A DNA stretch of 25,222 nt from an uncultured Clostridia bacterium (lineage in GTDB: Bacteria > Bacillota > Clostridia > Oscillospirales > Oscillospiraceae): contig CALYTU010000009.1 in assembly GCA_945487445.1 (NCBI GenBank), positions 1 to 25,222 on the forward strand, in the 5' to 3' direction. The translations under genes were made by a program, and so were the position numbers. Below are positions 16,162 to 22,748 of this stretch, piece after piece (within the stretch, counting starts at the first letter, position 1; every line of letters begins with the position of its first letter). A model generated the notes under the pieces. The model saw nothing but the letters and a program-made list of their open reading frames with translations, ran no database searches and was not told the DNA's origin.

Positions 16162-18440
16162 AGCTTGGGATTCTGACCTGGTATCATTATCGCAACTACG
16201 GGACCGCGCTGCAGGCTGCGGCCTTGTCCGCGGCCCTGCGGAAGCTGGGGCATCAGCCGGAAGTGATCGACTATCATTCCCCCGGCTACTTTACCACGCT
16301 TCCGGAGTACAGCCTGTCTCGTTTTGCGCGGAAGCTCTCCAATAAATTTCACCGCAGCAGGCCCTCCCGCAATCCGAGGCTGTTCGGGGAAGAAAAGGAT
16401 CTCAAATTTGAGGCGTTTCTGAACCGGTATTTACGGTTTTCCCAACGCTGCCACACACTTGCAGATTTAGAACGCCTGAATACCTCCTTTGACGCCTTCC
16501 TCTGCGGCAGCGATCAGATCTGGTCGCCTCTGGTATTTCATCCGAGATATTTTCTGGATTTTGTACGGGAGCCCCAGCGGAAAATCGCCTACGCCCCCAG
16601 CATCGGAACAGAGGAAATCCGCGATCGCTTTGTTCGGTCTGAAATGGCAAGGCTGCTGGCTGATTTCGACTCTCTTTCCGTGCGGGAGGAAAGCGGTCGC
16701 CGTATCATTCAGGAGTTGACCGGACGGAATGCGGCGGTCGTTGTGGATCCCACGCAGCTTCTGACCCAAACGGATTGGATCGAAGCCTTCGGTCTGCGAC
16801 AGGATGGCGGCGGAAAGCCCTATCTTCTGGTTTATTTCCTGGGGAACCATGCCGAATATTGGGCTGCCGCAGCAAGCACCGCGGAAGCTCTTGGTCTCGA
16901 ACTCCGTATCATTCCCGTATTTCAGTCCGATCTTGACCGACTGGGCTGTATTCGGGACGCCGTCGGGCCGCAGGAGTTCTTACAGCTGTTCCTGAATGCG
17001 GCCTATGTCTGCACGGATTCCTTCCACGGTCTGAGCTTTTCCGTCCTGTTCCGTAAGCCCTTTACCGCTTTTCTGCGCTTCTCCAGAAAGGACCCCAAAA
17101 ACCAAAACACCCGTGTGCTGCATTTTTTGGAAAAGCTCGCGCTGACGGATCGGCTCTGGCAGGAAGGAAATACGCTCAGGCTCGCCCGGAAGCAGCCGGA
17201 CTTCGAGGAGGCCGCGCGCCGCCTCGGCGCGATGCGCGAGTCGTCTTTGGCCTATTTGAAGGAGGCCCTCAGCCGTGTTTCTCAGCCGGAAACGAAAAAA
17301 CATGTGACGGAGCAGAATGCGCTCTGCTGCGGCTGCGGCGCCTGCGCGGAAACCTGTCCCGTCAACGCGATCCGGATTGAAATGAACGACAGCGGCTTCC
17401 GAACCGCCCAGGTCAACGAGAGCCTCTGCATCCGCTGCGGAAGGTGTCTCTCCGTCTGCCCGTTCTGCACAGAGACGCGGTCCGTTCCCGCGGAAAGCGC
17501 CGCCCTGTATTCCTTCAAAGCCTCCAGCCGGGATCTGCTGCAGAGCTCTTCCAGCGGCGGCGCTGCCTTCGCTCTGTCGAAGACTCTGCTCCGGGAAGGA
17601 TATCGGATCGCCGGATGCGTCTACAACCGGCAGAAGCAGTGCGCAGAGCATATTCTGATCTCCTCCGAGGCGGAGCTGCCCGCGCTCCAGGGCTCCAAGT
17701 ATATTCAAAGCTCCTTCGCCCCCGCGTTGGCGCAGATCCGGGCTTACCCCGGTCCCGTCGCCGTCTTCGGCACGCCCTGTCAGATCGCCGGCGCCCGCAG
17801 GCTGTTGGCCGACCGGGACAATATCCTATATGTCGATCTGGTCTGCCACGGCGTCCCCAGCGACTGGCTCTTCCGTCAATATCGGCAATATATCCATCGA
17901 AGCGCCGACGTCGATCCGGATTCCATGCTGGTTCGCTTCCGCGCGCAGCCGAAGGGCTGGCGCAGCTTCTGCCTCCAGGCCGAGGACGGTGTGCACACCT
18001 ATACCTGTGACAAAGAAGCAGATCCCTTCTTCCGCATGTTTGAGGTTGGGAACTGCTATAATGAAAGCTGTTATGAATGCCGCTGGCGTCAGGATTCGGA
18101 GGCGGATCTCCGTCTGGCCGACTACTGGGGACCCAAGTTTCAGCAGGATCCCGACGGGGTCAGCATGGTGCTCTGCTTCACTTCTGCCGGCGCAGCGGCA
18201 GCCGAACGGCTGCATGCCTCCGGCACGCTGGAGCCGCAGCCGGTGGATGACTACCTGCAATACCAGCAGAGCGCAAATCACCCCAAGCCCGTCTTTTATG
18301 GCGACTTGATTGAGGCGCTCAAAAACCCAAAAAGCAGGCTTGACCGGCTCGTGAGTCAGTATGCCGTACCGCTGGAGTCCAGGCACCTGTCCCGGGCTGA
18401 GCACTTCCGCTATTTACTGACCGTGATGCGAAGAAAGTAG
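16158..18440 (+). CDS. Fusion: polysaccharide pyruvyltransferase + FrhB-type iron-sulfur protein
   Basis: A 760-residue two-part protein. Residues 1-375 match the polysaccharide pyruvyltransferase (WcaK/CsaB) family: WYHYRNYGTALQ near the start, CGSDQIW (116-122), and TDSFHGLSFSVL (286-297) with the family histidine H290. Residues 385-760 match the FrhB-like module found in capsule loci. It has two 4Fe-4S motifs (C390, C393, C396, C400 and C424, C427, C430, C434), then SSGGAAFAL, GTPCQIAGAR and a C-terminal CYECRW...ADLRLADYWG block. The first part would place a pyruvate ketal on a sugar. The second may be a flavin/iron-sulfur redox enzyme acting on a precursor. Usually these are two neighbouring genes. 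No frame break or internal start is visible, so the fusion appears genuine. Confidence 0.9.
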   Translation: MKLGILTWYHYRNYGTALQAAALSAALRKLGHQPEVIDYHSPGYFTTLPEYSLSRFARKLSNKFHRSRPSRNPRLFGEEKDLKFEAFLNRYLRFSQRCHTLADLERLNTSFDAFLCGSDQIWSPLVFHPRYFLDFVREPQRKIAYAPSIGTEEIRDRFVRSEMARLLADFDSLSVREESGRRIIQELTGRNAAVVVDPTQLLTQTDWIEAFGLRQDGGGKPYLLVYFLGNHAEYWAAAASTAEALGLELRIIPVFQSDLDRLGCIRDAVGPQEFLQLFLNAAYVCTDSFHGLSFSVLFRKPFTAFLRFSRKDPKNQNTRVLHFLEKLALTDRLWQEGNTLRLARKQPDFEEAARRLGAMRESSLAYLKEALSRVSQPETKKHVTEQNALCCGCGACAETCPVNAIRIEMNDSGFRTAQVNESLCIRCGRCLSVCPFCTETRSVPAESAALYSFKASSRDLLQSSSSGGAAFALSKTLLREGYRIAGCVYNRQKQCAEHILISSEAELPALQGSKYIQSSFAPALAQIRAYPGPVAVFGTPCQIAGARRLLADRDNILYVDLVCHGVPSDWLFRQYRQYIHRSADVDPDSMLVRFRAQPKGWRSFCLQAEDGVHTYTCDKEADPFFRMFEVGNCYNESCYECRWRQDSEADLRLADYWGPKFQQDPDGVSMVLCFTSAGAAAAERLHASGTLEPQPVDDYLQYQQSANHPKPVFYGDLIEALKNPKSRLDRLVSQYAVPLESRHLSRAEHFRYLLTVMRRK

Positions 18441-18449
18441 GAAACGATT

Positions 18450-19256
18450 ATGATTCCCAAGATCATCCACTATTGCTGGTTCGGCGGCAAGCCTCTGCCT
18501 GCGGCCGCGCAGAAGTGCATCGCAAGCTGGAAAAAATATTGCCCGGATTATGAGATCCGGGCCTGGACGGAGGAAAACTATGAGATTGCCTCCGCTCCGC
18601 TCTACGTCCGGCAGGCCTATGAAGCAAAAAAATGGGCCTTTGTCACGGACGTTGTTCGCCTCTACGCCCTGGATCGCTTTGGCGGCGTCTACATGGACAC
18701 CGATGTGGAGGTCGTCCGCCCCATCGACTGCTTTCTGCGGCACCGGGCCTTCTCAGGCTTTGAGGACGAGGTCAATATTCCCACGGGGATCATGGCGGCC
18801 GAGAAGGATCACCCCCTGATCAAAGAGCTTTTGGCCCACTATGACGAGCGGCCGTTTCTGATCAACGGAGCGCCGGATCTGACGACAAACGTCAAGACCA
18901 TCACCGATCTGCTCACGCCGAAGGGTTTTCTGCCCAACAACCAGTTCCAGGAGGTCGCAGGTCTGGCCCTTTATCCCTATGATTATTTCTGTCCGCGGGA
19001 TATCCATACCATGGAAATCCGGGTCACAGAAAATACCTATACCATCCATCATTTTGCAGGTTCCTGGTTATCGGAAGAGGACGCGGAACGGAGAGCCTAC
19101 AAGCTCCGCAGGCTGAAGCTCGAACAGCGTTTCGGCGCCCGCAGCGCCGCGATCTACGAGACGCTTCACTTCGCGCGGAAGAAGCATGGCGGCGCCGGCC
19201 TCGCAAGCTATGCGAAAAAGCGCGTTTCCCGGATGTTCGGAAGGCGCGGCAGATAG
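18450..19256 (+). CDS. GT32-family glycosyltransferase (capsular polysaccharide synthesis type)
   Basis: A 268-residue transferase of the Gly_transf_sug/GT32 type. It opens with IPKIIHYCWFGGKPLP (2-17), followed by SWKKYCPDYEIRAW (26-39). AKKWAFVTDVVRLYAL...GGVYMDTDVEV (59-87) holds the DTD metal motif at 83-85. HHFAGSW near residue 200 is the usual C-terminal active-site histidine region. Length is normal. The start has TAGGAAA about nine bases upstream, and the gene lies nine bases after the fusion gene. Likely role: adding a hexose to the glycan or its side chain on the cytoplasmic side. Confidence 0.92.
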   Translation: MIPKIIHYCWFGGKPLPAAAQKCIASWKKYCPDYEIRAWTEENYEIASAPLYVRQAYEAKKWAFVTDVVRLYALDRFGGVYMDTDVEVVRPIDCFLRHRAFSGFEDEVNIPTGIMAAEKDHPLIKELLAHYDERPFLINGAPDLTTNVKTITDLLTPKGFLPNNQFQEVAGLALYPYDYFCPRDIHTMEIRVTENTYTIHHFAGSWLSEEDAERRAYKLRRLKLEQRFGARSAAIYETLHFARKKHGGAGLASYAKKRVSRMFGRRGR

Positions 19257-19268
19257 GAAACAACAGAC

Positions 19269-21311
19269 ATGAAAAGCATTCAAGCTTCATCTCTCCATTC
19301 CGAACCCTCTTTCAGCTCCACCGCTACCGCCGGACGGCCTACGTCAGCCGGTAAAATCCAGGCCCTCCAAGGCCTCCGGACCGTCGCGTTTTTTGCCATC
19401 TTCCTCTCACACTCCAGAATCGGGCAGCTCGGCTGCCTCGAAGCCTGGGGTGTTTGGGGTGTTTCGGTGTTTTTTGTTCTGTCCGGCTTTCTGATGCTGT
19501 ACAGCTATTATCCGCGGAAGGAAGCCCCCGCGTTTGGTCTCCGCTTCGCCTGGAGAAAAATCCGAACCCTCTATCCCCTGCACATCATTACCATGCTCTT
19601 TGCCGCCGCCTACGCGGTGCTGTCCAGTATTTCCGTCAAAAAAACCTGCCTGGACCTGCTTCTGCACAGTACGCTGCAGCAGATCTGGGTTCCCAATGAG
19701 ACCTGGTACGCAACGCTCAACGGTCCCGCCTGGTATCTCTGCGTCTGTCTGTTTCTCTATCTCTGCTTTCCGCTGATTCTCCGCTTTTTCAAGAAGCTGC
19801 ACAATCGGGGAAAGGTGGTGCGGCTCGCACTGCTCCTGTTTGGGGCGGAGCTATTGCTGACTGCGCTTACCGCCGCGCTGGGCCGACACGACAATTCCCT
19901 CTGGGTCAACACCAAATGGCTGCTCTATTATTTCCCACCCGTCCGGGCGTTGGATTTTCTGCTGGGCTGCTGCCTGGGTTTCCTCTATCTGCACCGCGGC
20001 GAGCGAAAATCTGAAAAACGCGGGCTTCGAGCCCTCGGCCAGATCGCCGTCCCGCTTCTGATCGCTGCCTCCTTTGTCTTCTATCAGGCCACGAGCGAGC
20101 TTCCGATCACGAAAAGCTTTAAATACGGGCTGCTCTTCCTGCCGACGACCCTGCTGCTGATCTGGCTGCTGGCCGACGGCGGAACGCTTCTGTCCCGCAT
20201 TTTCTCCTTCAAGCCGCTTGCAGCCTTTGGCGGCCTGACGCCCTATACGTTTTTGATCCACGGCGTAGCGATCAAATACGTCTATTTGATTCTGGCCCGC
20301 CGCGTGAGCTCCAATCCCTGGCTCCTGAGTGCGGTCGCGTTTCTGGTTACGACGGGGCTTTCCCTTCTGTATCAGAACGCAGTGAATTTCCGGAAGCGGG
20401 CCTCCGCACAGGAGAAGAAAAAACACCGGAAACGCCTGCTGATTCTGTTGGCTGCTCTGCTCCTCCTAATCGGTGCGGAGTTTCTTCACTCCACCTACAC
20501 GCTCAGCATCAGCAGCTATACGCTCCACTCTGAAAAGATCTCTGCTCCGTTCCGAATCGTCTTTCTCAGCGACCTGCACGGGCGGGAGTTTGGAAAGGAC
20601 AATCAACGGCTGCTGGACAAGATCGCGGAGCAGGCGCCCGATCTGATCGCCCTGGGCGGAGACATTTTCAATCATGACGCTGACGAGGCGGAGATCCGGC
20701 GGATGTGCGGCTTCATACAGGCCGCCGCCGGGATCGCCCCGGTCTATTTCGGGATCGGGAACCACGAGCACGCCAATCCGGGATTTTGGATCGACGGCGT
20801 TTTCGACGCACATCGGAGCCCGCTCGCCCGGCGGATCGAGGCCGCAGGCGCTGTGATAGTTGATAATGCCTGTCTTGATATCGACATAAACGGAAACACA
20901 GTCAGAATCGGCGGATATATGGGGTATTATCGACAGCCTGGGATGTTCCCCGCCACTCGGGAGCAGAAGCAGCTGGAGCTAGCCTTTGCGGATGAATTGG
21001 AATCCGCCGATTGCTTCAAGCTCCTGCTGAATCATATTCCAACCTCCTGGATCGATTGGAATTACCGGGACAAATATCCGGTGGATCTGGTGCTTTCCGG
21101 CCATTACCACGGCGGCGTGATACGGATCCCCCTTCTGGGGCAGGGCCTGCACGCCCCTTATATCGGCTGGCTGCCCCCCTATACGCAGGGCCTGTACAGC
21201 GGGAAACTCGCTGCCTGCATACTGACCACCGGTCTGTCCGGCTACGAATGGGTTCCCCGCTTCTGCAACCCGCCGGAGATCTGTGTCGTGGACGTCCGCC
21301 CTCGGGAATAA
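19269..21311 (+). CDS. Fusion: acyltransferase-3 membrane domain + YkuE-like metallophosphoesterase
   Basis: A 680-residue protein joining two enzymes. Residues ~28-372 are an acyltransferase-3 membrane domain. ALQGLRTVAFFAIFLSHS contains H48, VSVFFVLSGFLML lies at 65-77, and about ten helices follow. A basic linker (375-389) and one more hydrophobic segment (390-405) lead to a calcineurin-like phosphoesterase at 425-680. All five metal-site motifs are present: SDLHG (D435, H437), GGD (D465), GNHE (N498, H499), NHIP (H589) and GHYHGG (H612, H614). The order and spacing fit YkuE/UDP-2,3-diacylglucosamine-hydrolase-like enzymes. By topology the phosphoesterase could lie on either face. It may remove a phosphate from lipid or glycan. 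The first 27 residues are Ser/Thr-rich and unconserved. It is the last intact gene of the train; no terminator follows before the next start. Confidence 0.88.
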   Translation: MKSIQASSLHSEPSFSSTATAGRPTSAGKIQALQGLRTVAFFAIFLSHSRIGQLGCLEAWGVWGVSVFFVLSGFLMLYSYYPRKEAPAFGLRFAWRKIRTLYPLHIITMLFAAAYAVLSSISVKKTCLDLLLHSTLQQIWVPNETWYATLNGPAWYLCVCLFLYLCFPLILRFFKKLHNRGKVVRLALLLFGAELLLTALTAALGRHDNSLWVNTKWLLYYFPPVRALDFLLGCCLGFLYLHRGERKSEKRGLRALGQIAVPLLIAASFVFYQATSELPITKSFKYGLLFLPTTLLLIWLLADGGTLLSRIFSFKPLAAFGGLTPYTFLIHGVAIKYVYLILARRVSSNPWLLSAVAFLVTTGLSLLYQNAVNFRKRASAQEKKKHRKRLLILLAALLLLIGAEFLHSTYTLSISSYTLHSEKISAPFRIVFLSDLHGREFGKDNQRLLDKIAEQAPDLIALGGDIFNHDADEAEIRRMCGFIQAAAGIAPVYFGIGNHEHANPGFWIDGVFDAHRSPLARRIEAAGAVIVDNACLDIDINGNTVRIGGYMGYYRQPGMFPATREQKQLELAFADELESADCFKLLLNHIPTSWIDWNYRDKYPVDLVLSGHYHGGVIRIPLLGQGLHAPYIGWLPPYTQGLYSGKLAACILTTGLSGYEWVPRFCNPPEICVVDVRPRE

Positions 21312-21360
21312 CACATTCAAACCTCCCCCTTCAACCGGAATCAAAAAGGAGTTCATCAGT

Positions 21361-21414
21361 ATGTTTTTGAGCATCGTAATTCCAATTTATAATGACGAAG
21401 TATCTATTCAGTAG
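21361..21414 (+). pseudogene. GT2 glycosyltransferase, first 13 codons only
   Basis: After a good AAGGAG site at 21346-21351, an ATG begins FLSIVIPIYNDE, the unmistakable start of a GT2-family transferase. At about 21399 the palindromic repeat takes over, and the frame stops at TAG 21412-21414 after 17 codons. No continuation of the gene is found on the other side of the repeat, where IS4-type sequence begins instead. The gene was therefore cut and its 3' part lost, not just interrupted. It would have been the next gene of the polysaccharide train. Confidence 0.82.
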
Positions 21415-21523
21415 CCCCATCTGTCATTTCGAACGAAGTGAGAAATCCGTTCCTTTTTGCGTAGATAATACGGATTTCTCGGCGATGAATCGCCTCGAAA
21501 TGACAGGATACTGAACAGATACT
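21399..21523 (+). repeat. 125-bp palindromic repeat element (MITE-like), complete copy
   Basis: The outer 15 bases, AGTATCTATTCAGTA (21399-21413) and TACTGAACAGATACT (21509-21523), are inverted repeats with one mismatch. Inner arms at 21421-21432 and 21495-21506 (CTGTCATTTCGA and its complement) are perfect. A further inner arm pair, GAAATCCGT and ACGGATTTC, closes a loop near 21451-21470. The whole unit can fold into one long hairpin. It has no coding capacity and no clear target duplication, because its right side joins a different fragment. The right 50 bases recur exactly at 1-50. CTGTCATTTCGA-type palindromes are common dispersed repeats, which suggests more copies elsewhere in the genome. 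Confidence 0.85.
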
Positions 21524-21524
21524 C

Positions 21525-21707
21525 TTTCTGTTGAATGACTACGGACTGGGTAATCAATTCATAGAAGTTGTACATGGTAAGGCGGGCAAAGATTTCCTGG
21601 TGAACGAACTCCACCTTTTTTGCGTGAAAATGCTGGAGCCCAACGGTGTATTTCAGTTCACGGAAAGAGGTTTCAATCCCCCAGCGCATGGCATTCTCCG
21701 CAAGGGT
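21525..21707 (-). mobile_element. IS4-type transposase fragment (C-terminal part)
   Basis: On the minus strand about 60 codons read AMRWGIETSFRELKYTVGL, then HAKKVEFVHQEIFARLTMYNF and a few more residues to IQQK. This is the stretch around the last catalytic glutamate (E of the YREK-like region, here in GIETSFRELK) of DDE transposases of the IS4 group. Both ends are cut: one against the palindromic repeat near 21524, the other against the rfbB remnant near 21700. No terminal inverted repeat of an IS4 element is seen. The open frame runs on to 22034, but upstream of residue ~111 it is only antisense of rfbB. It is a dead fragment. Confidence 0.82.
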
Positions 21708-22019
21708 ACCGTGGGCGAGGTCTACAACGTGGGCGGCCACAACGAGATGCGGAACATCGACATTGTACGGCTGATCTGCCGGAAGCTGGGCAAGCCTGAG
21801 AGTCTGATTACTTTCGTTGCCGATCGGAAGGGCCACGATATGCGCTATGCCATCGACCCCGGCAAGATCCACCGGGAGCTGGCCCGGCTGCCGGAGACCA
21901 AATTTGCCGACGGCCTGGACCGGACCATCGATTGGTATCTGACCCATCGGGAATGGTGGGAGACCATCATCAGCGGCGAGTATCAGAATTACTATGAGAA
22001 AATGTACGGAAAGCGATAA
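21702..22019 (+). pseudogene. rfbB: dTDP-glucose 4,6-dehydratase (RfbB/RmlB), last ~105 codons
   Basis: The frame from about 21702 reads KGTVGEVYNVGGHNEM, then VRLICRKLGKPESL, DRKGHDMRYAIDP, a PETKFADG motif and IDWYLTHREWWE. It ends EYQNYYEKMYGKR with a stop at 22017-22019. This is the C-terminal third of the dehydratase that makes dTDP-4-keto-6-deoxyglucose for rhamnose synthesis. The first ~230 residues, with the NAD-binding fold and catalytic YxxxK, are absent. The 162-codon open frame starting at 21531 joins antisense transposase sequence to this tail and should not be taken as a real protein. The remnant is still very well conserved, so the break is probably recent. Confidence 0.87.
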
Positions 22020-22032
22020 TTTCGTAAACAAC

Positions 22033-22085
22033 AAACGGGCGTGAAGAGGAGCCTATAGGCAGTAGGGTCCTATTTACGCCCGTTT
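22033..22085 (+). terminator. Stem-loop after the rfbB remnant, possible terminator
   Basis: A ten-base perfect inverted repeat, AAACGGGCGT (22033-22042) and ACGCCCGTTT (22076-22085), encloses 33 bases. Inside it is a second AGGA/TCCT pairing and a small CCTATAGG palindrome. The 3' arm ends in only three T, followed by ATCGC, so it is a weak intrinsic terminator at best. Because the arm begins with AAA it could also act for the other strand. It separates the polysaccharide debris from the promoter at 22147. Confidence 0.45.
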
Positions 22086-22146
22086 ATCGCTCTCAAATAA
22101 TCACCTTTATATTCTCCATTCGAGCAGTTTTTCTTCAAATAGTATC

Positions 22147-22175
22147 TTGACAAAGTGATAATAATGTGATATAAT
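22147..22175 (+). promoter_or_regulatory. Consensus sigma-A promoter for the phage-tail-like operon
   Basis: TTGACA at 22147-22152 and TATAAT at 22170-22175 are separated by exactly 17 bases; both boxes match the consensus fully. Transcription should start near 22182. The region is AT-rich against GC-rich flanks. It is the only promoter of this quality on the plus strand of the window. Confidence 0.85.
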
Positions 22176-22181
22176 TAGGAT

Positions 22182-22346
22182 ACAAGTGATAGAGCAAAGT
22201 CTACTGCATAAGATACCTTGCTGTTTTTCCTGACATACGTGCGGTTCGTTTGGGCGGAACGGGTACGCAGGTAGGGGGCGCAAAGTCGGGAAACTATGCA
22301 GCGCAGAAAAACAACAACACATGAATCGTTTGAAAGGAGAACAAAA
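22182..22346 (+). promoter_or_regulatory. Long structured 5' leader (~165 nt)
   Basis: No gene lies between the promoter and the first ATG at 22347. The leader can form three hairpins: AGCAA with TTGCT at 22192-22223; a two-part stem CGTGC/GTACG closing GTTC/GAAC around 22237-22267; and GCGC with GCGC around 22278-22304. The 3' end is A-rich and holds the ribosome site AAAGGAGA. The GC-rich block 22237-22304 differs sharply from the promoter. It may be a regulatory RNA, but no known riboswitch could be assigned. A GCGCAAAGTC stretch only loosely recalls the c-di-GMP-I core. Confidence 0.4.
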
Positions 22347-22583
22347 ATGGCATTACTGAGAGCCGCATTGAAAGGAATCGCTCGTTCGATCCAGCAAAAA
22401 CGCGCAGACGGAAGTATAGCAACCGTTTGCCGCGGGGTCTACGACGGCATTGTGGAGGTTCAGGCAGACCTGCTCGATGGCCGATGCACGGAAGCTGAAC
22501 CCGGAAGTATCATGCTGTGCTTGGAAAACAGCAAATTCTACGTGAAAGGCGGGAACGGTACATGGACCATCCTGACAATCTGA
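22347..22583 (+). CDS. Small phage-tail-like protein of unknown function
   Basis: A 78-residue protein starting at an ATG with AAAGGAG nine bases upstream. It has a basic N-terminal helix (LLRAALKGIARSIQQKR) and a beta-rich second half ending YVKGGNGTWTIL. The pattern PGSIMLCLENSKFYVKG..GTW resembles short phage tail or fibre-associated proteins that end in a G-x-W strand. I do not recognise a named family. It is the first gene of a four-gene unit transcribed from the promoter at 22147. The open frame extends upstream to 22296 without a ribosome site, so that part is leader. Confidence 0.65.
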   Translation: MALLRAALKGIARSIQQKRADGSIATVCRGVYDGIVEVQADLLDGRCTEAEPGSIMLCLENSKFYVKGGNGTWTILTI

Positions 22584-22738
22584 ATTGGTTCGAATTACTC
22601 CTCAGCAGAGGAATGACCGCATCCCGCGACAGCTCCGGAGAATACAGTCCGGAACTGTTTACAGCGGATTTTCTGACCCGCCCGCCTACAGTGACAAAGG
22701 GAGCTTTGGACGGCTGGACGCGTGGCGTTGTCAGTTAA
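22562..22738 (+). CDS. Small hypothetical protein of the phage-tail-like unit
   Basis: A possible 58-residue protein (NWFELLLSRG near the start, WTRGVVS at the end) that overlaps the previous gene by 22 bases and stops inside the ribosome site of the next. The short NWFE-leucine-rich start resembles small proteins seen beside phage tail genes. The ribosome site is weak (GGCGGGAACG), so translation would depend on coupling to the gene before it. The overlap layout and the filled 165-bp gap support it, but a non-coding spacer cannot be excluded. Confidence 0.45.
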   Translation: MDHPDNLNWFELLLSRGMTASRDSSGEYSPELFTADFLTRPPTVTKGALDGWTRGVVS

Positions 22739-22748
22739 GGAGGAAACT

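Noticed and set aside
16980..17708. 242-codon minus-strand frame opposite the pyruvyltransferase/FrhB fusion
   Set aside because: The plus strand carries cysteine motifs and conserved blocks; the minus product has none.
22182..22346. c-di-GMP-I riboswitch in the leader
   Set aside because: Only a GCGCAAAGTC stretch resembles the conserved core. The GGCAAACC-type partner, the tetraloop-receptor arrangement and the closing P3 sequence are not found, so it is kept only as an unassigned structured leader.
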